Below, one piece after another: positions 1 to 12,788 of a stretch of 64,000 nucleotides of DNA (position 1 is the stretch's first letter; every line of letters begins with the position of its first letter). The stretch comes from Psychrobacter cibarius. GTDB lineage: Bacteria; Pseudomonadota; Gammaproteobacteria; Pseudomonadales; Moraxellaceae. The stretch is from contig CP131612.1 in NCBI GenBank assembly GCA_030686115.1, forward strand, positions 2,604,001-2,668,000, given 5' to 3'. A model generated the notes under the pieces. The model saw only the letters and a program-made list of their open reading frames with translations. It made no database searches and was not told the DNA's origin. A program made the position numbers and the translations under genes.

Positions 1-185
1 ACATCAGTACGCAATAAGTTATTTGCTGCCACTTGGTTTTCGTTTAAGCGTTGTTGTTCTTCGATTTGAGTCAGCAATTTATTATGCTCAAAGCGACCAT
101 TTTCGCCCAGCCAATACTGATATTGCAATCCCAAAAGGACGGCAACGGCTAGAGCAAGTAGCATAAATTGGCTAAAGTATTTCAT
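1..185 (-). CDS. ftsB: Cell division protein FtsB, partial (runs off left edge)
   Basis: This is the N-terminal 61 residues of a septum-formation-initiator protein. It begins MKYFSQFML with one membrane helix (about residues 4-20), then the LGLQYQYWLGENG-type stretch seen in FtsB, then a polar Gln/Glu/Asn-rich segment that should form the periplasmic coiled coil. FtsB joins FtsL and FtsQ in the divisome. It lies directly downstream of enolase on the same strand, as in many gammaproteobacteria. The C-terminus is outside the window. No strong ribosome binding site is visible. Confidence 0.85.
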   Translation of the reverse strand, partial: MKYFSQFMLLALAVAVLLGLQYQYWLGENGRFEHNKLLTQIEEQQRLNENQVAANNLLRTD

Positions 186-214
186 AAGATAATAACGCCG
201 AACAACATAGAGAC

Positions 215-298
215 AATAATAAAAATAAAAAACCAGCTAAGCTTGCTAAGCGATATATCACCATATTAATGATGACATATCGCCTAGCTGTAGCAAGA
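215..298 (-). terminator. Hairpin region between eno and ftsB, possible attenuating terminator
   Basis: Read on the minus strand, an imperfect long hairpin (arms near 244-258 and 277-297, CTTGC...GCAAG outer pairs, GCGATAT/ATATCGC inner pairs) is followed by an AGCTGG segment and a T-rich run (GGTTTTTTATTTTT). It could terminate or attenuate transcription leaving eno before ftsB. Confidence 0.4.
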
Positions 299-309
299 AA
301 TCTGGCTTG

Positions 310-1945
<1,636 letters not shown>

Positions 1946-4306
1946 TTATGCTTTTGTTAGACGTTCTGTTTTAGCGTGGGAGCCAGATACTGTGTTATCC
2001 AGCTCAACCTTTGTTTTAAATTGGGTCAAACGTAAGGCATTCATTAATACAGAAATAGAGCTAAGCGCCATCGCAGCGGCGGCAATCATAGGGTTTAAGA
2101 AACCAAAAGCAGCCAGCGGAATACCCAGACAGTTATAAATAAAAGCAAAAAACAGATTTTGCTTGATGTTGCGCACTGTTGCATTAGCGATTTTTTGCGC
2201 GGCATCAATATGCATCAGTGACTCACCCATCAAGCGTGCAGACGCACTATGCTGGGCGACATCTGTGCCTTCAAACATGGCAAAGCTTGCATCGGCAGTT
2301 GCCATCGCTGGCGCATCGTTGACACCATCACCTGCCATTGCAACTTTATGACCAGCCGTTTGCAACAAGGCAATTTGACTGGCCTTATCGCGTGGGCTCA
2401 TTTTACCATAAGCCTGTTCAATACCCAGCTGCCCTGCCACATGATCGACGACGGACTGCTTATCACCACTCATCAAAATGACATTAATACCTGCATCTTG
2501 TAGCGCAGTAATAGCCTTCGGAGTATCTACTTTTAAGTCGTCAGCTAGAGCAAAAGCACCCAAAGCTTCCTCATTAATACTAACGGCAACGGTACTGGCA
2601 ATTTGCCATACCTTTGGCATCAGCTTAGGCAGTGTTAAATTAGCAAACTCTGCGGTACCGACTTTCACTATACCCAAACCTTCAATATTTGCTTGTATAC
2701 CAGCGCCTTTAATGACACTGATATCAGTCACATTCATCAACGGCAAGTTTCGCTCAGTAGCCGCGTTAACCAATGCTGTTGCTAGCGGATGACTGGCATG
2801 TGCTTCAACGCTTGCGGCTATTTGTAACACATCATCGACTGCGATCGATTTATCCACCATCACATGGTCCACGATAGTCGGCTTACCAATGGTCAAAGTA
2901 CCTGTTTTATCGAGCACTACCGTATCAATATTGCCTGCCGCTTCAAGGCTTTGTGCGTCTTTGAACCAGACACCATGACGCGCGGCAACACCCATACCAG
3001 CCATGATAGCGGCTGGCGTTGCCAAACCTAAAGCACAAGGACATGCAATGACCAACACCGAGACGGCATGCATCAAGGCAGTATCAATCATCCCAGTCAG
3101 CCACCACGTCACTCCAAAGGTGATAAGCGCAATGGCAACGACGACTGGGACGAATACCGCCGTCACTCTATCGGCGAGACGGGCTAAATTGGCTTTTGAG
3201 CCTTGGGCATCGCTGAGGGCTTGTACCATATCACCAAGCTTTGTATCACTACCTTTAGCACTGACGCGGTATAATAAGCTGCCATTTTCAACCAACGCCC
3301 CTGCTAATAATTTATCTCCCACTTCTTTTTTAAGCGGTACCGACTCACCCGTTAAATGACTCTCCACACACCAGCCAGCACCATCGATAACTACCCCATC
3401 GGTTGCAACTCGGCTGCCTTGCTTGGCACGCAAAATATCACCAACTTGCACGTCTTTAAGAGCAACATTATGAAAATCACCATTAGGCTGCTGCTGTTCG
3501 ACTTCATCGGGCGTTAAGGATAATAATAAATCGATACTATTGAGGCTGTGTTTTTTGGTGCGCTCTTCTAGATACTTACCCGTACGCACAAAAGCAATGA
3601 CCATGACGCCTGCTTCAAAATACACCGAAGGACTGCCATCCGCACCGTGACCACCAGCATGACCACTTTGCAGCAAACTGTTTAAAGTGCCATCGCCATG
3701 GGTCAGCCACAGATACGTTGAATACGCCCAAATAGTCACGGTACCGATGACGACTAGCACATCCATATTGGCAAGACCACCTTTAATCGACGCCCAAGCG
3801 CTTTTGTAAAATGGTAAAGCAAATCCAAACTGTACAATGGTCGCCAATATAAATTGAGTCCAAATCGGCGGCATCCACGCCATACCCTGACCAACGAGCA
3901 TGCCTGCCATACCAACTAAAAATGGCACCAAACAAACCCATAACCCAATCAAGCGCCATGGGTACTGAGTCGCGGTATCTTCGTCTGTTTTTGCAAACAA
4001 ACTATCGGCCGCCTGCAAATTGGCAACGAAGCCTGTTTTATTTACCCATTCTGTCACTTGTTCAGGCGTGGTCTGCGTTGGGTCATAATCAACATTCGCA
4101 GTCTCGCCAGCGAAGTTTACACTCACCTCGTATACCGACGGCTTTTTATTGAGCACCTTCTCAATTCGCGAGGCGCAGGCTTGACACGTCATCCCCTCAA
4201 TTGCTAGCTGCAAGTGTGCACGCTGCGGCGCGAGCGGCGTATTGGATTGAATGTCAATTTTTACATCGTAGGCGTCATGATTGTCGGTTTGGGTAGTATC
4301 ATTCAT
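1946..4306 (-). CDS. copA: Copper-translocating P1B-type ATPase
   Basis: Exports Cu(I) across the inner membrane using ATP. The 786-residue protein has one N-terminal HMA domain (about residues 30-97) with the metal-binding GMTCQACAS motif. Paired membrane helices follow, then the actuator loop with LTGESVP, the CPC metal-channel motif (ACPCALGLATPAA), the phosphorylated Asp in DKTGTLT at residue 466, the P1B-specific HP dipeptide in ASHPLATAL, and the hinge GDGVNDAPA. CPC plus the CxxC HMA domain points to Cu(I)/Ag(I) rather than zinc. It lies downstream of a chaperone-like gene on the same strand. I saw no clear CueR operator. Confidence 0.93.
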   Translation of the reverse strand: MNDTTQTDNHDAYDVKIDIQSNTPLAPQRAHLQLAIEGMTCQACASRIEKVLNKKPSVYEVSVNFAGETANVDYDPTQTTPEQVTEWVNKTGFVANLQAADSLFAKTDEDTATQYPWRLIGLWVCLVPFLVGMAGMLVGQGMAWMPPIWTQFILATIVQFGFALPFYKSAWASIKGGLANMDVLVVIGTVTIWAYSTYLWLTHGDGTLNSLLQSGHAGGHGADGSPSVYFEAGVMVIAFVRTGKYLEERTKKHSLNSIDLLLSLTPDEVEQQQPNGDFHNVALKDVQVGDILRAKQGSRVATDGVVIDGAGWCVESHLTGESVPLKKEVGDKLLAGALVENGSLLYRVSAKGSDTKLGDMVQALSDAQGSKANLARLADRVTAVFVPVVVAIALITFGVTWWLTGMIDTALMHAVSVLVIACPCALGLATPAAIMAGMGVAARHGVWFKDAQSLEAAGNIDTVVLDKTGTLTIGKPTIVDHVMVDKSIAVDDVLQIAASVEAHASHPLATALVNAATERNLPLMNVTDISVIKGAGIQANIEGLGIVKVGTAEFANLTLPKLMPKVWQIASTVAVSINEEALGAFALADDLKVDTPKAITALQDAGINVILMSGDKQSVVDHVAGQLGIEQAYGKMSPRDKASQIALLQTAGHKVAMAGDGVNDAPAMATADASFAMFEGTDVAQHSASARLMGESLMHIDAAQKIANATVRNIKQNLFFAFIYNCLGIPLAAFGFLNPMIAAAAMALSSISVLMNALRLTQFKTKVELDNTVSGSHAKTERLTKA

Positions 4307-4469
4307 AAATAAAACTCGGTATGGCGTTTATGCGTTATAAAGTCGTCTGAGCTAGGACAGCAACTCAGTGGATGGAATATCTAAGTCAAACAAATAGCAC
4401 ACTTTTAAATTTAATATTAGTATGGTCGAACTGAATAATGAGTACGCTACTATCAATAATTTTTAACCA

Positions 4470-4502
4470 TTAAAAAACCAGCCTTGATAGCCGGTTTTTT
4501 AA
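4470..4502 (-). terminator. Rho-independent terminator after copZ-like gene
   Basis: Inverted repeat AAAAAACCAGC / GCCGGTTTTTT with a short loop, ending in a T-run on the minus strand just downstream of the copper chaperone stop. It suggests that chaperone and ATPase are not simply one uninterrupted transcript. Confidence 0.65.
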
Positions 4503-4517
4503 TACAAACGGAGTAGG

Positions 4518-4742
4518 TTAAGCATTGGCAACAGTGGCATCAAAGCCAGCATCGTCGATAGCAGCAGCAATTGTCTCTACACTGGTTTTGCTATCATCAA
4601 AAGTAACCGTCGCTTGATTATCTGCCAGCTCAATACTGATATCGTCTAAGCCATCGATATCGGCAGTGGCGTTATGCACACTGGCCACACAGCCACCGCA
4701 AGTCATGCCATCAATTTTAATAATACGTGTTTGGTTTGCCAT
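4518..4742 (-). CDS. copZ: Copper chaperone (HMA-domain protein, CopZ-like)
   Basis: A 74-residue single HMA-domain protein with the canonical metal site GMTCGGC at residues 12-18, which binds Cu(I) through the two cysteines. The rest fits the beta-alpha-beta-beta-alpha-beta ferredoxin-like fold, with the typical TVTFDD strand and a C-terminal GFDATV turn. Such proteins carry copper to CopA in the cytoplasm. AAGGAG lies 7 bases before the ATG. The gene is upstream of copA on the same strand, with a hairpin between them. The length is usual for the family. Confidence 0.88.
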   Translation of the reverse strand: MANQTRIIKIDGMTCGGCVASVHNATADIDGLDDISIELADNQATVTFDDSKTSVETIAAAIDDAGFDATVANA

Positions 4743-4920
4743 GAGAGGCTCCTTATTTTTGTAACTGAGTTTGTATAGGTAAATACTTTTATTAAAGAAC
4801 TGCTTTTATAATTGTCTTTTTAAGACGGCTATCTTTTAAGACGTTATAAAAATAGCACTTAACCAGCTTAAGCCCTATCACGGTTAACAACAAGGCTCTT
4901 TGATTATCACTTTATTAATA

Positions 4921-4966
4921 GAAACGTAAATAATGGAACTGTAAATAATGGAACCGTGAATTTATG
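4921..4966. repeat. Degenerate 15-bp tandem repeat, three units
   Basis: Units starting at 4921, 4936 and 4951 share the pattern GAAC-GTAAATAATG (third unit diverged). The repeat lies in the gap between the cysteine-less HMA-like gene and the copper chaperone. Confidence 0.7.
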
Positions 4967-5005
4967 CCTAAGTGACAGACAATAGCGCTTATTTTAGAAT
5001 AACGT

Positions 5006-5260
5006 CTAATCATCATGACGTGGGTTTTGCGGTGCATCAAGAGGAAATGGCTGGGTCACATAATCGACCGTCCTAATTGCCGCCGTAAACGCATGGATAC
5101 TGGTGTCTGTATCTTCATAACGTATGGTGGCAACATGATTCTCAGGATCAAGCTCGATGGCCGTCACCCCTGTGATATTTTTCAGCGCTGTCATCACACT
5201 CTTTAATCCTTCATCATCATCGATATTTTCGATACTGACTGTTGCTGTTTGCATCGCCAT
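5006..5260 (-). CDS. HMA-like small protein lacking the metal-binding cysteines
   Basis: An 84-residue protein whose pattern (QTATVSIENI, KSVMTALKNITGV, AIELDPENHVATIRYED, then a second helix) matches a heavy-metal-associated fold. It has no cysteine at all, and the position of the CxxC loop is occupied by acidic NIDDDEG. It therefore cannot bind Cu(I) in the usual way. It begins 30 bases after kdsA and is probably co-transcribed with it, upstream of the copper chaperone gene. It could be a degenerate chaperone, a CopA partner or a regulator; the function is not known to me. The start is supported by AAAGG upstream. Confidence 0.7.
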   Translation of the reverse strand: MAMQTATVSIENIDDDEGLKSVMTALKNITGVTAIELDPENHVATIRYEDTDTSIHAFTAAIRTVDYVTQPFPLDAPQNPRHDD

Positions 5261-5290
5261 AATCTCAGCCTTTTATTGTCTGTGAATACA

Positions 5291-6241
<951 letters not shown>

Positions 6242-6333
6242 TTAAGCGTAATTGCTGACCAACCATTAGAAAAATTGTCATGTTTATTGCTTAAAAACAA
6301 TCTCATTCATAGCCACAGTCATAAAATTAAACG

Positions 6334-6364
6334 CAAAAAAAAGACCAATCCGAAGATCAGTCTT
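6334..6364 (-). terminator. Rho-independent terminator after pyrG (UUCG tetraloop)
   Basis: On the minus strand a 10-bp stem closes a UUCG loop and is followed by eight U. Two of the stem pairs are G-U only in the minus-strand RNA, so the hairpin is directional and serves pyrG. Confidence 0.85.
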
Positions 6365-6396
6365 GTTTATACGTGTAAGCTTTTATACGTTAACGA

Positions 6397-8124
<1,728 letters not shown>

Positions 8125-8171
8125 TTAGTACTTAGCTATTATAACGCACTACCCACTCAAAAAGGATATAA

Positions 8172-8202
8172 CAAAAAAAACTCACCCCGAAGGATGAGTT
8201 TT
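8172..8202 (-). terminator. Rho-independent terminator after porin (UUCG tetraloop)
   Basis: On the minus strand an 11-bp stem (AAAACUCAUCC / GGGUGAGUUUU) closes a UUCG loop and runs into T8. It sits 25 bases past the porin stop. Confidence 0.85.
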
Positions 8203-8226
8203 TATAATCAGATTCTAATGCTTAGA

Positions 8227-9285
8227 TTAGAATTTGTATTCTAGACCACTACCAACTACGAATACTTCAGCATCGCCTCTAGTCACTATCATGCCATCAT
8301 CTACATTAAGACTTTTAAGATCATCAGCATTGTTCATACCAGCGTAGGCATGCATGATGATGTTGTCTTTAAAGAAGTATTTGCCACCAACAACGATTTG
8401 ATCTGAATTAGCGTCATTCCAACCATTAAGGTTGTCAGTTTTGTTGTATTGTGCGTATACAGATGCTGGACGAGCAAAGTTAGTTAGACCCATTGCAGCG
8501 CTAACCACTAAACCTTTTTCTTTCTTAGTATCACGAGCATAGTCATAGTCAGCTACTTGATATAGTGCACCAAGTGTTACAGGGGCTGCGATGAATTTGC
8601 CTAAGTCTACAGTTGCAGTACCACGGATGATATCACCATTGATGTTTTGGTCTTTGTCATAAGCCACACCAGCAGTGAAGCCAGTACCTTGGTCAAACAT
8701 CATTGCAACGCCAAAACCAGCATCATTGTTGAAATTATCATCATCAGAGCTATACATAGCAGACAATTCTAATGGTAGGTTGTTGTATTTTGGTGCAGTC
8801 CAAATAACTGAGCTATTGATACGACCACTATCAGCCATATTCAACGCTTCAACAACGTCATCTTCCATTTCATTCGTACCCATGTTATCCCAATAGCCTT
8901 CGTTAACAACAACGTTGTTAATTCTGTCTAGGCTAGATTGGTTTTTACCAACACGGAACTCACCGAACTGCTTGTTGTTAATACCAAGATAAGTATCACG
9001 GTTAGAGAAAGTAGCATTATCACCATCGATGCTTGTGCCATACTCTAACTGATAGATAACATCAGTATTGGCTGTCATGGCTTCAGAGCCTTTAAAGCCT
9101 AAACGTGAAGAATGAGAGTTGATTTCTACTGTGTTTTCATCGAAATCTTCACCAGCCGCAGTTGCATTGAAATCTGCATTGACATAGTCAAGAGCTAAGA
9201 ATGCTTTACCATAGACAGTCGGCGCTGCATTGGCTGCAGATACAGATAGGGCAGCAACTGCTGTAGCTAAAAGTAGTTTTTTCAT
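8227..9285 (-). CDS. Gram-negative porin (outer membrane beta-barrel)
   Basis: A 352-residue outer membrane porin of the general trimeric type. It has a signal peptide MKKLLLATAVAAL ending ANA with cleavage after residue 20, mature start APTVYGKAFLALDY, and alternating amphipathic strands with SRLGFKG, YLGINNKQFGEFRVGKNQ and IVVGGKYFF segments. It ends in the aromatic signature GLEYKF required for barrel assembly. Loops are Asp/Asn-rich, so the pore may favour cations, but substrate cannot be read from sequence. It is monocistronic, with a strong terminator downstream and a long upstream region. Confidence 0.9.
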   Translation of the reverse strand: MKKLLLATAVAALSVSAANAAPTVYGKAFLALDYVNADFNATAAGEDFDENTVEINSHSSRLGFKGSEAMTANTDVIYQLEYGTSIDGDNATFSNRDTYLGINNKQFGEFRVGKNQSSLDRINNVVVNEGYWDNMGTNEMEDDVVEALNMADSGRINSSVIWTAPKYNNLPLELSAMYSSDDDNFNNDAGFGVAMMFDQGTGFTAGVAYDKDQNINGDIIRGTATVDLGKFIAAPVTLGALYQVADYDYARDTKKEKGLVVSAAMGLTNFARPASVYAQYNKTDNLNGWNDANSDQIVVGGKYFFKDNIIMHAYAGMNNADDLKSLNVDDGMIVTRGDAEVFVVGSGLEYKF

Positions 9286-9748
9286 GGGGTATCTCCACTT
9301 TACAATTTTAGTAATAAGCTAGCTATTATTAGCTGGTGCTCATAATGGTATCGTCACAAATCCTCAAAGATATAATGTGTAACTGGCTACCGAGATTAGT
9401 CAGAAACAAGTGTGGCGAAGTTCTATTACAGTAAGATGAAAAAAACAATGACTTACATAACTGGGATTAAAAAGTAACTGCCATGTAATCTTAGGTCTTT
9501 ATCGCTCCGTTGCGTAACATCCGTTACCAAACTCATACTTCGAATACAAGCATAACAACTTTGACATAATTTGCAACATTTTTTTTAAATTTTTAAACCC
9601 AGTATTTGTTGAATGCCATATCTACTATAGAATGTAGGTCATTGTAAAAAAATCCCTATCCGCTCAAATAGATAAAGATATTATTGATTAATATAATTAC
9701 CAAGAACTTGAAACTATCGTAATGAATACCCTTTCATTAACAAAAATA

Positions 9749-9781
9749 AAGCCCTACTTGTTGATTAACAAGTAGGGCTAA
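9749..9781. terminator. Strong inverted repeat, probable terminator
   Basis: A perfect 10-bp stem AGCCCTACTT / AAGTAGGGCT with a GTTGATTAAC loop, flanked by A-rich sequence on the left and ATAAAAAATAA on the right. It may end the glcB transcript (minus) or an unrecognised transcript in this gap. Confidence 0.6.
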
Positions 9782-9844
9782 TAAAAAATAATAAATGTGA
9801 TTTATGACATACTGACAGTCACAATTGAGATCGGAAAATTGCTA

Positions 9845-9879
9845 CAAGAACAGTAAAAAAGGTATTTTCACTGCTCTTG
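9845..9879. terminator. Hairpin downstream of malate synthase G
   Basis: Arms CAAGAACAGT (9845-9854) and ACTGCTCTTG (9870-9879) pair around a 15-base loop, 140 bases past the glcB stop. It lacks a long T-run on the minus strand, so it may be a processing or stability hairpin. Confidence 0.4.
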
Positions 9880-10018
9880 TTTCCAGACTATAACCTTAGT
9901 CAATGGCTATCACAGACTTCTTATTAAGTATAAAAGCCAATAACAAGCCTCATTTAGTCATGACAGTATCATAATAGAATGTCAAGTATGCCATATTTTA
10001 ATGTTAACCTGCACAATA

Positions 10019-12217
10019 TCAACAGCCTGCTTTTAGATCAAGGCGTGCCTGATGTAATAATGGCTCAGTATAGCCACTTGGCTGCTCGCGACCTTTAAAC
10101 ACTAAGTCACAGGCCGCTTTGAATGCATAAGAGTGGTCAAAGCTATCTGCCATCGTCTGATAGTCGCTATCGCCTGCATTTTGCTCATCCACCACTTTTG
10201 CCATACGCTTCATCGTATCCATCACTTGCTGCTCGCTCACGACATCGTGATGCAACCAGTTGGCAATGTGTTGGCTTGAGATACGTAAGGTCGCACGGTC
10301 TTCCATTAGACCCACATCATTGATATCCGGTACTTTAGAACAACCAACGCCTTGGTTTACCCAACGCACAACATACCCTAAGATGCCCTGAGCATTATTG
10401 TCTAGCTCTTGCTGTTTCTCTTCATCAGTCCAGTTGGTATTTTTGGCTAATGGAATGGTCAAAATATCGTCTAAGCTGGCACGCTCACGTGATTTTAGGC
10501 TGTCTTGAACATCAGCAACACTCACTTGATGATAGTGCATGCTGTGCAAGGTTGCCCCTGTTGGTGATGGTACCCATGCGGTACTGGCTCCAGACTTAGG
10601 ATGTGCAGCTTTGGTGTCCATCATCTCTTTCATCTCGTCAGGCTTCGCCCACATGCCTTTACCAATCTGAGCAACACCTTGTAAACCAGTCTCTAAACCG
10701 ATATCAACGTTCCACTGCTCGTAGGCTGGCTGCCATACTTGTGACTTCATCTCACCCTTAGGTACAAATGGGCCTGCATTCATGCTGGTATGCATCTCAT
10801 CACCAGTACGATCTAAGAAACCTGTGTTAATGAAAATGACGCGCTCTTTTGCTTGGCGGATGGCTTCTTTCAAGTTGACCGTCATGCGGCGCTCTTCATC
10901 CATGATACCGATTTTGATGGTATTACGCTCTAATCCTAATAAGTCTTCTACTGCATTGAATAAATCGTTGGCCATTTTGACTTCTTCAGGACCATGCATT
11001 TTTGGTTTAACGATATACATTGAACCTTTACGTGAATTCGATAGCGCATTTTTACCTTTAAGGTCATTGAGCGTTAATAGTGGTGTAATTAGACCATCCA
11101 TTAAGCCTTCAAATATTTGTTCTTGACCATCACCCAAGTCGACCAATATTGCAGGGTTTTGCATGAGGTGACCGACGTTACGAATCAGCAATAACGAACG
11201 ACCTGGCAGGATAAGCTTACCACCATCTGGGGTGGTGTATTCACGATCTGGATTTTGCTGACGTGTGCGGGTTTTGCCACCTTTTTCAAAGGTTTCTATC
11301 AAATCACCATTCATGAGACCAAGCCAATTGCGATACACTTCCACTTTTTCTTCTGCATCGACGGCAGCGATTGAGTCTTCACAGTCTTGAATTGCCGTAA
11401 TAGCTGACTCAAGCAGCACATCTTTGATATGTGCAGGGTCGTCTTTACCGACTGGATGGTTGGCATCTATTTGAATTTCTGCATGCAAACCGTTGTTTTT
11501 TAATAAAATACCCGTTGGGCTTTCTGCATCACCGACGAAACCAACGAATTTTTCGGCATCTTTTAGCTCAGTACTACTATCACCTTGGACAATTTCAAGC
11601 TTACCATCGACCACTTTAAAGCCGGTTGCATCGTTATATGAACCTGACACCAATGCAAAGTTTTCATCCAGGAATTGTTTGGCATAAGCAACGACAGCAG
11701 CACCGCGTGTTGGGTTGTAACCACCTTTTGCTTCTTGACCATTTTCGTCACTGATAACGTCAGTACCATATAAAGCATCATACAAGCTGCCCCAACGAGC
11801 GTTGGTTGCGTTCAATGCGTAGCGCGCATTACGTACTGGTACGACCAGCTGCGGGCCTGCAATATGAGCAATCTCATCATCGACATTTTCTGTGCTAACT
11901 TTAAAATCATCGCCTTCTGGCAACAGATAACCAATCTCTTGTAAGAATGCTTTGTAAGCAGGATAATCAATGTTGCCGTCTTTGGCAGGATGTTGCAGGT
12001 GCCACTGGTCAATCTGCGCTTGAATCTTGTCACGAGTTGCGAGCAATGCTTTATTGCGCGGCGTAAACTCTTTAATGACTTTTTCAAAACCTGACCAATA
12101 ACTGTCTGAATCAACACCGACTTTCGGCAGCACTTCGTTTTCAATAAAGTCATACAATTGCTGGTCGATGGCAAGAATGCCTCTTTGAATATGATTGGCG
12201 TTAGAAGACTGGCTCAT
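10019..12217 (-). CDS. glcB: Malate synthase G
   Basis: Condenses glyoxylate with acetyl-CoA to malate (glyoxylate bypass and glycolate/ureide use). The 732 residues are the usual length of the large monomeric G isoform. Visible motifs are the [18 protein letters not shown] segment, [35 protein letters not shown], and the C-terminal GVGCSKVPD and [12 protein letters not shown] with the catalytic Asp and active-site Cys. AAGGATAACAAC precedes the ATG. The gene is monocistronic. Its substrate glyoxylate is also the end product of the ureide cluster at 52.6-57.7 kb. Confidence 0.97.
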   Translation of the reverse strand: MSQSSNANHIQRGILAIDQQLYDFIENEVLPKVGVDSDSYWSGFEKVIKEFTPRNKALLATRDKIQAQIDQWHLQHPAKDGNIDYPAYKAFLQEIGYLLPEGDDFKVSTENVDDEIAHIAGPQLVVPVRNARYALNATNARWGSLYDALYGTDVISDENGQEAKGGYNPTRGAAVVAYAKQFLDENFALVSGSYNDATGFKVVDGKLEIVQGDSSTELKDAEKFVGFVGDAESPTGILLKNNGLHAEIQIDANHPVGKDDPAHIKDVLLESAITAIQDCEDSIAAVDAEEKVEVYRNWLGLMNGDLIETFEKGGKTRTRQQNPDREYTTPDGGKLILPGRSLLLIRNVGHLMQNPAILVDLGDGQEQIFEGLMDGLITPLLTLNDLKGKNALSNSRKGSMYIVKPKMHGPEEVKMANDLFNAVEDLLGLERNTIKIGIMDEERRMTVNLKEAIRQAKERVIFINTGFLDRTGDEMHTSMNAGPFVPKGEMKSQVWQPAYEQWNVDIGLETGLQGVAQIGKGMWAKPDEMKEMMDTKAAHPKSGASTAWVPSPTGATLHSMHYHQVSVADVQDSLKSRERASLDDILTIPLAKNTNWTDEEKQQELDNNAQGILGYVVRWVNQGVGCSKVPDINDVGLMEDRATLRISSQHIANWLHHDVVSEQQVMDTMKRMAKVVDEQNAGDSDYQTMADSFDHSYAFKAACDLVFKGREQPSGYTEPLLHQARLDLKAGC

Positions 12218-12788
12218 GTTGTTATCCTTATCTGTTCGTGAGGGGTGTGAATACGAAGTTGCTACCGCAATGACTACACATTGTTGGTCTTAGGCATCTA
12301 TTCCAAATTTAGATGAAATACTAAGCAAACCTACTGATATATCTTACAAGCTTGTGGTGATTAGCGAATTAACTATTTATGCTATGCTATTAACCTATAT
12401 TTTTGCCGCTTTAGCCATTAGCATGGTCAAAGCATTTATAACGGATGATGGTGTCAACCTTGCTTAATGTGCTCAGTGTACGATTTGAGCTCGGTTGTCT
12501 TGTACCCACTGTAAACAGCTTCAACTGCATAACATTGGCAAGCATCATCACTGCGACAACACAATATGGCGACACATCAATAGTAAGACAAAATAGCGGT
12601 TAAGCAAAATATCATCCTACTATCAAATAAAGAAATAAACAAGAAAACATCATTCACTAGATAAATACTGGGGTTGTATTATAATGATAACCTATATGAT
12701 ACAGGCGCTAAGCGGTTTTATTAGCACTTATCGATCAATAATTGATATCGCATAGACAAACTGTCAGTAATCATTACCTCACGGATTT
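12218..12788. other. Divergent intergenic region between glcB and miaE
   Basis: About 570 bases holding the promoters of two divergent genes. It contains one copy of a diverged ~100-bp repeat (12426-12527). I see no other gene; a 27-codon hydrophobic reading frame at 12384-12467 is not convincing. Confidence 0.5.
12426..12527. repeat. Diverged dispersed intergenic repeat, copy A
   Basis: Aligns with 21546-21647 at roughly 64% identity without gaps over the central 78 bases, sharing blocks such as ATGTxCTCAGTxTAC, TCGGTxGxCTTGTA and GTCAxAGCAxTT. Both copies are upstream of plus-strand genes. Confidence 0.6.

Larger units (their letters stand above)
9286..10018. other. Long intergenic region between glcB and porin
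   Basis: About 730 bases without a supportable gene. It must contain the porin promoter and the 3' end of the malate synthase transcript. Two hairpins are annotated separately near 9750 and 9845. The stretch around 9560-9720 is very AT-rich. A small RNA is possible but not shown. Confidence 0.5.

Noticed and set aside
3003..3359. 118-codon open frame antisense to copA
   Set aside because: Lies wholly inside copA on the opposite strand, with no ribosome binding site or domain; copA motifs fully explain the sequence.
12384..12467. 27-codon hydrophobic reading frame upstream of miaE
   Set aside because: Too short, no clear ribosome binding site, and it runs into the dispersed repeat.
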